This document shows positions 1 through 11,200 of a stretch of 64,000 nt of DNA, piece by piece (positions within the stretch are counted from its first letter, which is position 1; each line of letters starts with the position of its first letter). The notes beneath the pieces were generated by a model. It searched no databases. It saw only the letters and a program-made list of their open reading frames with translations, and was not told where the DNA came from. A program made the position numbers and the translations under genes. The stretch comes from Mytilus edulis (lineage: Eukaryota > Mollusca > Bivalvia > Mytilida > Mytilidae). The DNA is taken from contig NC_092346.1 of NCBI RefSeq assembly GCF_963676685.1, forward strand, positions 45,815,289-45,879,288, given 5' to 3'.

Positions 1-430
1 TGCTTAACGTCCAGTGGCAAATATTTCATGCATATTCAGGACGAGAACAAGTTCACAATAAATTCAATAGGTAGGTTGTTGTAATAGAGGCCTTCTAGGA
101 TGATGGTCGGGGAAATCTGGACTGCCACTGGAAAATGAGGGTATATTGGATAGGATCAGAAATTTTGCCTTGCAACAGGCCACCTACGGACCCCTCAAAG
201 AGTTGTTGCAAGGGTTCTTAACGTGCAAAGAGCGTGGCACTCTCTTTACACGAGGCATCGGATTTAACGTCCCCTTCTGACGGACGTGACTGCGAACTTG
301 ATACATCCCGCACAGCCAAACGGACGCCCCACTTCAGCAAGCGTTTTACTGCCGGTCGGGAGAAGACCAAGTGACCATATTTCTATACCCCAGTTACCCT
401 TGGGGTAGCAATTAGTTTGAGGTTAAATCG
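1..430. repeat. GC-richer block, probable dispersed repeat
   Basis: This block is clearly richer in G+C than the AT-rich sequence to its right, from about position 430. It resembles repetitive sequence I remember from bivalve genomes, but I cannot name the family and see no convincing open frame on either strand. It may continue beyond the left edge of the window. Confidence 0.4.
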
Positions 431-777
431 TAGTTTGACTGGACTAACAGGAATCTCCATTTGGTAAGACTTTACATCAAGCCAAGTTTATTTAATGGAT
501 CGATATTACGTCTACCCGGATCGTATCTAAATTTCCGGGCTCTGTTACTAACGTTTCGTAAAAATTATGATGTGATATCCCGTTTAAAATAAGTCGTAAA
601 TTTTAGTTAAAAGTTCCCCGTCTAAAACTGAATTTCTAAATTTAGGAAAGGACAGTTATTACCTTTTCTATTTGATTTATTTAAAGTATATATAAGTTCC
701 TTTGTGTAAAATTCCGCAATATATTTAGAAATTTCATGATTATTCAACAACTAAAAAACATCAAGATAACGGTAGAA
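431..777. other. no feature seen
   Basis: AT-rich sequence between the GC-rich block and the next element. I see no coding, RNA or repeat signal. Confidence 0.5.
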
Positions 778-1883
778 GGGCCGTAACTAGGGTTTAAATT
801 CAGGGGAGGCAGGGGTTTTGGGGCCGCCGATTGTGGCCCCAAAGAGAGGGGGTTGGGCGGCTTAGCCCCCGTCCGATGTTTTTCTCGCAGTGAAATGGCT
901 AAAACAATGTAAAAATGACCCGTTTTCCTCCGATTTACTTACTTTACTTATTTTTACTTATTTTAAGAAACATCAGTATTGTTTGAACCTGGAAGCAATT
1001 TTTATGCAAAAACAAAGTGAGATTGCTGTTCGGGGTGAGCCAAGGCTCCGTCTTGAAGGCCGTACTTTGATCTATAATTATTAACATTAAATACATTGTG
1101 ACCGTGGATTTTGTTCTCAATATGAAATCACCTTCGATTTCCTTACTTTAAGAAACATCAGTATTGCTGGAATTTTATACATGCAATTATTATCTCTATT
1201 TAAAGATATTTTTGTTAGAAATCAAACTTGTAAGTTAAAAAAACATATAAAGCAAGATCATAGAAAGCAAGATTTTTTTTGTTCGAGGACCTTGAATTTC
1301 AATATTGTTTAAAGCTGAAGAGACATGTATATAACTACAACCAGGGACTTTATAAACTAGTATATACTTAGTTTAGAAAGTCTCTGCTTCAACGAATGGG
1401 AGTGTTTAACTACTAAGGCATTGACAATGTTCTCGTACGAAACGCCGGGAGACGTTAAAAAAATGACCCAACAGCTGATTCAGCCGGTAACGAATTTCCG
1501 ATATCATAAAAAAATCACAATACAAAGGGAACTTCCTCTGCTTAATGGAGCCCCTAAATAAATGTGAATAGTTAAGTTTTATTCAAAATTGTCAAAAGCA
1601 AAGTTTCATATGTGTTCTCGTACGAATACTGAATAACAGACGGACGGCCATATGAAATAAAAAAAATACTGAAACAGTTCACTTTCGGTAAAAAATCCAG
1701 AAAATGACAGATATATCACGTATCATAATAACACTGTTAAGACTGTAAACTTGTGTTGTTTATGATATAAATTCAAGTTTTTCATGTACATATTGTCATT
1801 TCATTTTATTACTTCAAAAAAAGTTTTGGTGTAGAAAATTCAGGGGAGGCAGTTCCCCTGCCTCATAGGTAGTTACGGCCCTG
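778..1883. mobile_element. non-autonomous TIR element (hAT-like ends?)
   Basis: The left end reads agggccgtaacta and the right end is its inverse (tagttacggccctg). A 17-bp stretch, aaattcaggggaggcag, also occurs as a direct repeat just inside both ends (796-812 and 1836-1852). The interior has no long reading frame and repeats gttctcgtacgaa at about 1430 and 1614. CAGGG ends suggest the hAT group, but no clear 8-bp target duplication is visible, so the class is uncertain. A SINE-like fragment lies inside at 1026-1085. Confidence 0.55.
1026..1085 (+). repeat. SINE-like fragment (family 1)
   Basis: This matches the part of the family-1 repeat that carries gaaggccgtactttga, seen more fully at 18195-18513 and 61008-61137. 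It is nested inside the TIR element. Confidence 0.6.
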
Positions 1884-1982
1884 GGTCACTACCGTCACCG
1901 TAGGTGTTGTTCAATTTAATTAATTAGATGCAATTTAGATGGGATTTTCATTAGTTTGGTCACATACTGTGATTATGACAAG

Positions 1983-3033
1983 CCGTTGTTCTATTTATTC
2001 TTACTTCAAGATATCTCATAAACTTTATAAGATATCTTATATAGTTTACATGATATCTTATATAAATTATAAGATATCTTATATAGTTTATAAGATATCT
2101 CATATAGTTTATAAGATACATCATATAATTTATCAGATATCTTATATAATTGTCTTAATAAGATATATCATTAACTATATAAGATATCTTATAAACTACA
2201 TGAGATATCTTATAAACTATATAAGATATCTTATATAAAAATTGTTTATTATATATCTCATATACTTTATAAGATATCTTATTAACTTTAGAAGATATCT
2301 TATAAAGTATATAAGATATCATCTTATATAACATTAACGATATCTTATATAATATATAAGATATCTCATATAATATATAAGATATCTCATATAATATATA
2401 AGATATCTCACAAAAATGAAATTGTATAAGATATCTTATATATTATAGGAGATATCTTATATATAATAGGAGACATCTTATTTAGTCTATATGATATCTC
2501 CTAAAGTTTATAAGATATCTTATATAGTTTATAAGATATCTTATTTAGTTTTAAGATATCTCATAAACTATATAAGATATCTTATTTAGTTTTTAAGATA
2601 TCTCATAAACTATATAAGATATCTTACAAACTATATGAGATATCTTATAAACTATATAAAATATCTTATAAATTATATAAGATATCTTATATAAAAATTG
2701 TTTATAAGATATATCATATATTTTATAAGATATATCATATATTTTATAAGATATATCATATATTTTATAAGATATCTTATAAACTTTAGAAGATATCTTA
2801 TAAAATATATAAGATATCATATAAACTTTATGATATATCTTATATAACATTAGAGATATTTTATATAACATTAAAGATATCTCATATAACATTACAAATA
2901 TCTTATATAATATATGAGATATCTTATAAAATGAAATTATATAAGATATCTTATATATTAAAGGAGATATCTTATATATTGTATCTAATATATTATAGGA
3001 AATATCTTGAAATTCGAATAAATAGTAAAACGG
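1983..3033. mobile_element. TIR element A with palindromic 21-bp satellite core
   Basis: The left end carries ctatttattcttacttcaag and the right end the near-inverse cttgaaattcgaataaatag, both next to ccgtt/aacgg. The whole interior is a degenerate tandem array of about 21-bp units centred on the self-complementary word AAGATATCTT. Because 21 is a multiple of three, long frames stay open on both strands (repeating YKISYIV-like 7-residue units). I read these frames as by-products of the array and not as genes. Confidence 0.7.
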
Positions 3034-3053
3034 CTTCCCATATTTGTGGCTAT

Positions 3054-3196
3054 CCGTTTTGCTATTTATTCTTACTTCAAGATATCTCATAAATTTTATA
3101 AGATATCTTATATAGTTTATAAGATATCTTATATATTAAACGATATATCTTATATATTATAGGAGATATCTTGAAATTCGAATAAATAGTAAAACG
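3054..3196. mobile_element. short TIR element B of the same palindromic family
   Basis: The same left end (gctatttattcttacttcaa) and right end (gaaattcgaataaatagtaa) enclose only about 100 bp of the AAGATATCTT array. It has the same ends as element A with a much shorter core. Confidence 0.65.
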
Positions 3197-3515
3197 TTTT
3201 GCTATTTATTCTTACTTCAAGATATCTCATAAACTTTATAAGATATCTTATATAGTTTATAAGATATCTTAGATAGTTTATAAGATATATTATATAGTCT
3301 ATAAGATATCTCATATAATTTATCAGATATCTTATATAATTGTCTTTATAAGATATCTCATAAACTATGTAAGATATCTTATAAACTATATGAGATATTT
3401 TATAAACTATATACCTATATAAGATATCTTATATAAAAATTGTTTATAAGATATCTCATTTACTTTAAAAGATATCTTATAAACTTTACAAGATATCTTA
3501 TAAAGTTTATGTGAT
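3193..3515. mobile_element. partial element C of the palindromic family
   Basis: A third copy of the left end abuts element B, sharing aaaacgttttg, and is followed by about 14 palindromic units. No right terminus is found before the array stops near 3515, so this copy is truncated or decayed. Confidence 0.55.
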
Positions 3516-4089
3516 TCATAACAGTACACGGGGATTACTTTACTCATGGGCACAATCAATTTCAATAGAAATACCTATTAATAAACGTCAATACCAAAAC
3601 GTACATACATATTATCAAGGAGAATATTAACAGCTTAAATCATCTGTTCACACCTCCAGTAAGTAGAATTTACGAAGGAATATACCTCAAAATCGTCGAA
3701 AATGACGCCACCCAAATTCAAACTTGATCTTTCTTTGGTTGTTAATTAACATTGTGTATAAATTAAGTTATATCATTTGGTATGGGGAACAAATGTGTAC
3801 CAATGAAAAATTCATACCATATGGACATAAACATACATGAGACTACATCATACACTCGTATATGTTTATGTAAAACAAAAGTGTTTTTTAAAAAAAAGAT
3901 AAGATGTATCAATTTATTACCCCCAAATCATAGAACTTTAATTGTTGTTTTTCATCTCAAAGTTACAGCTAGACCTTTTACAAAATATATTGACAATGCA
4001 TTATTAGAGTACAAAGTATGAAGTGTATGAGGAGTGGAGATCTTATATTCGCGCCATCCAATAAATAAACCATAGGACTAACAATTCTC
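3516..4089. other. no clear feature
   Basis: AT-rich DNA. A 79-codon open frame at 3782-4021 (+) resembles nothing I know and is probably chance. The right part may belong to the 5' region of the retroelement that follows. Confidence 0.4.
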
Positions 4090-6375
4090 ATCCTGCAACG
4101 CCTCTGCGAAGACAAAAAGATGACAACTGGGTACGACAATTGGGAACTGCCATACTTTATGATTGCAATGACAAAATTGATGTTATAGATATCATGTCTA
4201 GTCCTTCCAGTAGCTCGGTAAATGTGATGAATAATTTAAAATATACTCCTCGACGATGATGAAGTGGTGGTCATCGTCATTATACATCGACTAGCTATGA
4301 CCGGATGTCTCTATTGATGACTTGCTGTCATTTATACAAAAGCCGTTAGGTGTTCACCACATTCGCACGAAGCTGTATCCATTGCCCTTTCTAAGCCAAT
4401 AAAAATCAAAACCAACGAGTAATAAACTACCACTGTTTCAAATCCTCATTCAAACCAAAAATAAATTAAAGCTATCATTTCGGAAATTGCAAGTCACAGA
4501 CTTTTCAAACCAGTTCGCATTTGAAAAGATGTAAAGAAGGAAAGATCCTTTCTTAAATTTCTTTTGCCAACATTGGCCTTGATGCCGAAAATACCTTCTT
4601 ATTTAAAGATCAGACTATACCACGCGTTTCTTATACCTATACAAAACGTTTTGCAGGATCTCAATATTAACTTCAACTCATAACCTCCTGATTGCACCTG
4701 TGCTAGTTCCCCATTCATATATAATCCGGCTGGTCACGTTATGGTCGATGATTAAATGCGAGAAAGAAAACGTAGATACTTCCTCCAAATGGATTAAGGA
4801 TGTGAGATTGTATAGATACAAATAAGAATTAAGAAACTGAATGGGTCTATGAAAACCCATGCTTCGTCTATCTTTAAAGACCCAAATGTTGCAAACCACT
4901 TGTCCTCCTTCCATGACAGGTATGTTGTTGTCACTGCAGATAAAACCCCAAACAAGATTGTGTTTGTATGTAAATTACATTACATAAACTGCTTGATAAA
5001 TCATTAAGTTATTGAGAATTCACTTGGAAACTCAACATTTACCCTACGATACTTACGAAAGAAGAAATCCTGGATAATCGTAGATCTGTTCTATGTTCTT
5101 TTTGAATTTCAACCTAAGATGAAGAACTAGTTCTTCGATCACTGTATTGGATACATAAACTATAAAAGATTCTGTACAAACAACGGCAAATAGCTGGATC
5201 GTCCAAGTGCTCCACAAAACCTGTTTATAAAATATTTAAAACATCAACTTTATCAGCAATAAAAGCTGGGCTTCAACGTTATTGTGAAACTGCATATTTT
5301 AGAGTGACATGAATAAGATGTGAATACTAAAAAAGTTCAAAAGAGTACATACAATGAATCCTCAATTTCATCTTACAAAAGAACTATTTAAACATTTGAC
5401 TTTTACACTTTACACAAGTATTCCGCAACCCAAACTAAAAGACAGATTGAAAGAGTTCGTAATAACGTAGATACAAGTATCTTGTCTTAAGGAGGCATAA
5501 CAAATCTCTCTGATTCAAACCTAAAATTCTCTAAAACTGACATTATCAAGATGCTTGATTGACCATATTTATTACGTTTGGGAGACGTATTTTCAACAAA
5601 CAATCGGCATCCCATATGAACCAACTGTGCCGCTCTTCTTGTCGACTTGTTCCTTTATTCTTATGAGGCTGACTTCATATAATAAAGAAGAAAAATAGCA
5701 ATATCCTTTAACTTGACTTTCCGCTATATAGATGACCTTCAATCACTAAATAATTCGACATTTGGATGAATATGTTGAATGCATCTATCCCATCAAACGA
5801 GAGATAAAGGACACAACAGATACAGTTAAGTCGGCCTCATATATTGACTTACATCTAAAAATTGACAATGAGTATATTTTGCCCAACTGATACGATATTC
5901 CCGGACTTGTATTTTATATGATGATCCTCTTGATAGAGGGTTGCTGCTCACAAGAAGCTATTAAACAAAGAGTTCCAAATAGTGAAATTGAAAGCATTTC
6001 CCCGTAAATTTTAGGGACGCCATCACCAGTTGGTTGACTGTTACGGAATATCCGTTTCATAGATGATATCAGATATGTTCCTTAAGTCGTTACTACCATC
6101 CCGCCCCTTTCCACAATTATGAACTAACGAGTTAGACTATTTACAGGTTTGTAATATCATGAACAACATGACTTGTGCCACATATGGAGCACATTGGATC
6201 ATCCCAAGTTTTTTGTGGGGTTATAGTGTTGCTTAGTCTTTAGTTTTCTATGTTGTGTATAGTGTACTATTGTTGTCTGCCTTTTCTTTCTAGCCATTGT
6301 GTTGTCAGTTTATTTTCAATCTACGAGTTTGAATGTTCTTCTGGTTTCATTCGCCCATTTTTATAATACACCAAT
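4090..6375 (+). pseudogene. degenerate reverse-transcriptase retroelement
   Basis: Many stops and frameshifts interrupt the plus-strand reading, but ordered fragments remain. From left to right: a DNWVRQLGTA-like segment (about 4115), a PLGVHHIRTKLY segment (about 4350), HDRYVVVTADKTPNKIVF (about 4910), an LYTSIP segment (about 5410), LFLYSYEADFI (about 5655), the RT active-site region FRYIDDLQS (about 5722), IKDTTDTVKSASY (about 5810), and a C-terminal LLLTRKLLN ... RKF-GRHH-LVD-YGISVS stretch (5945-6050). The YIDD box marks a reverse transcriptase. The family is one I remember as abundant in mussels, close to Penelope-like elements, but the class is uncertain. The 3' untranslated tail (about 6170-6370) is shared with a separate fragment at 11925-12130. 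Confidence 0.82.
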
Positions 6376-6904
6376 CACTGAAACCAAAAGTGAACATGAT
6401 ATAAAATAATTAAGCTACTAGTAACTCAGTAAAACGACTCGTAATCACGAAGTAGTGATTCGTTGTAACGACTAAGTAACGATTTTAACGATTTACCTAA
6501 CTGTGCACATGTTTAACGACTACTCAAGTTTTACGAGATACGAGAGCAAGATAAAGACTAAAACCTCTGAAACTAGTCTGCTTTATTACTGTTGTTACTG
6601 TGAAAAGGTATATACAGATTTTTTTTGTGTCTGTACTTCTTAGGAGAACACGAAGCCCGCCTCTTGGTGTGGACCTTTCTTACTTTGTTGAATACCATTG
6701 GTGGCCTTAGTCTGTTTTCTTGCATTTGGTTGTCTGTTTTATACAATTACAGTTTCCATGCTAAATTTAACATTAATTGTGTGGCGGTGTTGAACATGTA
6801 ATCTGACGTCGAACTTTTCCCCTGACCATAAACTGTAGTGGAACAGCACAAGATAAAACTAATTTGTACAATACATAAACTCAAAACAAATCTGATACAG
6901 TTAA
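6376..6904. other. intergenic, no gene
   Basis: There is no coding signal. A patch at 6420-6540 is rich in short cgact/agtcg-type words that can pair with each other. The rest is featureless. Confidence 0.4.
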
Positions 6905-6960
6905 ACAATTATAAACGACAACCATTACATAACAGGACCTGAATTAGGACACGCACATAT
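6905..6960 (-). repeat. SINE-like fragment (family 1)
   Basis: This is similar to part of the copy at 14115-14425 (aacaacaggttcctgactta region). It lies directly outside the proposed left end of the large transposon. Confidence 0.45.
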
Positions 6961-6994
6961 TGACTTTTGATAACAGCAGACACACTGTAAATAA

Positions 6995-7577
6995 AAGTGT
7001 TAAGAATCTGAACACTTTTTGAACGCCCTTTTGTAACACTTCTGGAACGTGTAAAAGTGTTCTGAATATTAACATAAGTGTTCCAATATTTAACATCAGG
7101 TGTGCAAATTTTGAACCCTATGTGTGTTCTTCTGGAACAGATAGTGTGAATATTTAAACACATAGTGTTCAATTCTGGAACAGGAAGTGTTAACCTCTTT
7201 GAACATATAGTGTTCAATTCTGGAACAGATCGTGTTTATCTCTTTGAACATATAGTGTTCGATTCTAGAACAGATAGTGTTAATCACTTTGAACATATAA
7301 GTGTTCAATTCTGGAACAGGTAGTGTGAATCTCTTTGAACATATAGTGTTCGATTCTGGAACAGATAGTGTTAAAGGGATTAACACTAGGGTTCCATTCT
7401 GGAACACGTCCTTGTGAGCAAAATTGTATGCCCTTACATGTTCCAAGCCTCGTAACACTTCTGGAACGCTCGGACTGTGTTCCAGAAATATGTGTTAATA
7501 TCCTGAACACATAGTGTGTATTACTGGAACACTGTTTTGTGTGTTCCAGAAAAAATGTTCCAGAAAAAGTGTTCAAT
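6995..7577. repeat. subterminal 45-bp minisatellite of the CMC element
   Basis: Units of 45 bp (starts at about 7164, 7209, 7254, 7300, 7345) hold two half-repeats, ctggaacag..agtgtt and ttgaacatatagtgttc, in alternating inverted arrangement. One unit is 46 bp, which moves the long minus-strand frames from one phase to another. Those frames (repeats of NTICSRIEHYMFKE) are therefore unlikely to be genes. The same GTGTTC..ATTTTGAAC words recur at 21905-22050, so I read this as the 3' subterminal region of the transposon. Confidence 0.7.
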
Positions 7578-7755
7578 TTTTAAAACATTTTGGAGGTCTG
7601 AAAAACAAACAATAATTAAATTCTTAAATTATTTTATTCAATAACAATATAAGTGTGGTAGTACAATATTTTGAGATACAGTCAACTTCAAAATTACAAG
7701 ACAATTAGCAAATTTGCATTTGATAAGCAGAAACTCTGATAATATTTACCTCCAC

Positions 7756-7967
7756 TACTGTGGATTCATTAATATTCGTGGGATACCAATTTTCGTGGAA
7801 TTCGTGGGTTAATGTTAACCACGAATTAAGATATTCAACGAAATAGAAATTTTCTATACGTTGATATGCAGACATTTGAAAAACCACGAAATTAAATATT
7901 CACGAAAGCATTATTTTTCCATAATCCACGAAAATTGGTACCCACGAAAATAAATGAATCCACAGTA
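7756..7967. mobile_element. MITE with TIR tactgtggattcatt
   Basis: It begins tactgtggattcatt and ends aatgaatccacagta, its inverse. The interior holds several cacgaa/ttcgtg words in both orientations, so the whole element can fold back. Decayed relatives occur at 48330-48600 and 50662-50815. Confidence 0.75.
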
Positions 7968-8014
7968 TAAAAAAAAGGCTTATACGGTGCAGATTCTCTA
8001 CCTCTCCAATACAA

Positions 8015-8571
8015 CTTAAGGAGGCTAGAGGGTACAAAAAATTCACCAAAAATTTAAACATTTTCATTTTCATAACAAATTTTATTTATTACACTATTAG
8101 TTGTAACTTTAAAGATATATTACAAAAATCAAATCGTTTTGGCCCCAGATGATATTTAAAATGTGTATATCATTAAAAAAGCTCCAAATTATCTCCCTTT
8201 GGTGAAAAATTGTCATTTTTTGCATTAAAATTGAAATATCTTTTTGAACTCATCAGTGACCTATACTTTTTATTATTTTATTCGAATAAGGTGTACTTAA
8301 ACTAAACTATTGTAAAATTTAAACAATTTCTGTAATCTATCTTTTTTTTATTTCCATATTACCTTTTTTCTTCTATTAGTTCAACAGAAAAAAAAGTACC
8401 TTAACAAAAATGCATGCTTCTTTCAAAGGCAGATTGTAAGCTTAAATGAACAGTGACCCCATATTTCTATTTCATTTTTCTATTAGTATAGGATAAGTTT
8501 ATTTATAGAAAAAAATAAGGAAATCCTATATTTAAAAAAAAAATTGATTTATACCCGCAAGCCCCCTTAAG
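8015..8571. mobile_element. TTAA-bounded MITE (piggyBac-like?)
   Basis: It is flanked by TTAA on both sides (8016-8019 and 8567-8570). Next to these are imperfect 15-bp inverted ends, ggaggctagagggta and gggggcttgcgggta (3 mismatches). The interior is AT-rich without a gene. TTAA target sites are typical of piggyBac elements, so a non-autonomous piggyBac is a reasonable guess. Confidence 0.5.
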
Positions 8572-9152
8572 GTAGATGAGGTGTCTAAATTAAAATTCAT
8601 AGAATTATTTCATTCTATGCCAAAATTTAGTTTTGATCATGCTTTTTTCAGAAATGACATAAAAAGTTAGAGCCATTGAATAGTTTTCAAGTTACAGGTT
8701 CTGCAAAAATGATGGATTTTGTAAAAATTATACATGGAAAAACCCCTTTTTGTGAATAAAAAGAAAATTAAATCATAGAAATTAAAATAGCTTTTGTATA
8801 GTGTTTTCAGAAAATAAAAAGAAAAAATTCATTCACCTGCTCATTTTTAAGCTATAGGTAAAATATCGAAATTTCCTTAACAATCCTTTATAAAAATGCC
8901 TCTATCAGAGTTATTTCCCCTTATTTGGCTCAGTTAGAAAATTTAATAAAACAAAGATTTTTTTGTAATTTGCCAAAAATATCTATATAATTCAATTACT
9001 AGTCACTTATTTTTCTCTATGTTTTCAAGGGCTTTAAGATTGAACTGCCACCATGTCTAAAACAATTGCATATACATCTAACATATTAGACTGTCTGTGT
9101 ACTGCTATTTTACAATCCAAGATGGAGGAAGACGCCCGATCTACCTTATTAA
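8567..9152. mobile_element. second TTAA-bounded MITE, abutting the first
   Basis: It starts at the same TTAA that ends the previous element and continues ggtagatgaggtg. The right end has the inverse cccgatctacc followed by ttattaa. The right target site is imperfect. The interior is AT-rich and non-coding. Confidence 0.45.
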
Positions 9153-10586
9153 ACTAAATTTTTAACCTTAGTACTATTTCAAATCTAATTATTCTTATGA
9201 AAATAAGATAAAAAAATGACTGAAAACAAAAATTATTATAATATCTATAATTCCTTATATGTAAAGTACAATGCATGTTATGAAAGCCTTTCATTTTAGT
9301 CCATGTTTTTACTGGTTTTTTCATAGTGCTCTATTAAATGAATTATCATTTCTTTTCATCTACAATACTAATTTTGTAAACAGATAATTTGAACTGTTAA
9401 TTAAACTATAATTATTAGATTATTCAGGTTTTACTCTCAACATGTATACAATAGTGGTAATACATTGTATTTAAGAAACTACTGTGAAAAAACTTCAATA
9501 TTTGGAAAAGGTAAATATTTTTGGAATTTAACAGTATACCTCAAGACAAGAATGTTTAAATAATGTGAAACAGATATTATATATGTGCAATAATTCATAA
9601 TAACACCATGCAAGATATAAATAATGATTTATACAAAGTCAAATAAAAAACAAAATACATGTATAACATGTCAGAAAAATCTTGTACAGTTAATTCAGAA
9701 AGTTTTGGGTGGTTTATACATATATTGAGGTGAATGTGAGAAAATTAATATAATTGCACAGAAAAAAACCACCTTGCAATAGGATTAAAATGAGTTGTCT
9801 TATAATAAATATAGTGGTATGTACATTGTCACACGTTAAGTATGAACATAATATCATTTTTTTATTTATTTTTTTGCAAAGTTTCTTTTTAAATATTATT
9901 ATAACCACAATAAAACAGTCTAGTGAAGAAAAAAACCAACTTTGAACAACACACACAATTAATGTATAATAAAGCAAATTTTATATGGCTCGATAAATTA
10001 GTCTTTAAAAATAAAAATGTTCCAGGACACAATTCATGATTATCAATTAAAAGTAAAGTTATACAACACTACTAAATGAAACTAAAAGGTGCAAATTAAT
10101 TATGGTGAAGATCAGATCTTAAAATAACAAGTGGCTTGAATGAGTATAACAATTAAAACAAATTACCCGTCAGCAGTAATAAAATAAGATGACTATACAC
10201 ATGTAAAACAAATTGACTATATTGAAACCATCAAAATATAAATATCAAAAATAAGCACACATTTGTGGCGAAGTCACTATGTCATGATAACACAAGGTTT
10301 TGGCACAGTAAAAAATATTGATTCATACTACTAGTCACACAACGCCATTAATAAAATGTCAACAAATGTAAAACAAAAACAAAAATATAGTAAAATCTTT
10401 AATAAAGCTAAAATAATCATAAAGGATCAATAAGGGATAGCATTTTAAATTATGAATTTGAAAGCAATAAGAATATTTATTGCATAGCAATATAATATTT
10501 CCCACAGAATTTCATGACGCCATCAATGACAAAATCTTAGTTTAAACCAATTTTCACTTTCAAATATTTTATTGCTATACACTAAA
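9153..10586. other. AT-rich non-coding 3' region of the CMC element
   Basis: I see nothing convincing here. Two short frames overlap in opposite directions at 9714-9977 but have no recognisable content. Confidence 0.5.
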
Positions 10587-10707
10587 AGGGTTATTGCATG
10601 AATATTGGGGAATATTGTCCCTCATAGAACATATATTGCACTCGCAAGCTGATGCAATATAAAATTCTACTCTGGACAATATTCCCCAATATTCATGCAA
10701 CAACCCT
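10587..10707. repeat. fold-back element, 34-bp arms
   Basis: The left arm (10587-10620) and right arm (10674-10707) are inverse copies with one mismatch. Inside the loop a second pair, atattgca and tgcaatat, flanks ctcgcaagctga. The DNA could form a nested cruciform. Confidence 0.8.
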
Positions 10708-11036
10708 ATAATATAAGCATTTCTTCGTCAAGATAAATAAAAAGTACAAAATAACTATAAAAGTGCAATCTCCCATTAAATCCAAATAAACATTGTAATA
10801 CTCATTGATATACTAGAATTTAACAATAACAATAAAAATGAACTTTTCTTCTTCTTAAAAAAAAACAACATAAAATAGTTAAGCTTAACTACTTGCAAAA
10901 AATAAAATATTATGTTCTATATTCAACAAGAGTGAAATGTATATCAAATATGAATAATAATGCTTAACAATAAACATGTGTTTTCACCAACTAGCATGAC
11001 AAGGCTTACCCTTCTCTTTATGCACCAAAAATTATA

Positions 11037-11042
11037 TTTATT
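11037..11042 (-). terminator. candidate polyadenylation signal of the CIDE-N gene
   Basis: AATAAA on the minus strand, about 160 bases beyond the stop codon at 11201. Confidence 0.4.
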
Positions 11043-11200
11043 ATTAATTGATTGATTGTAGATTACTTAACAGTAATTTTAATTAATATAATAATAATAA
11101 TTTCAGTCTGTTTAACCCAGTTCAAAAAATTTGGGGAAAATTACTTAACTACTTACTGACCCAAATTTTCCAATCATGTTATTGGAAACATATAACAAAT

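Noticed and set aside
2593-3090. 165-codon minus-strand open frame with YKIS repeats
   Set aside because: It is a by-product of a palindromic 21-bp satellite; equally open frames run on the other strand.
6909-7576. Three overlapping minus-strand frames with NTICSRIEHYMFKE repeats
   Set aside because: They are the 45-bp minisatellite read in different phases. A 46-bp unit breaks the frame, and the array lies at the transposon end.
1-7580. CRISPR-like arrays
   Set aside because: The repeats have no unique spacers, and the genome is eukaryotic.
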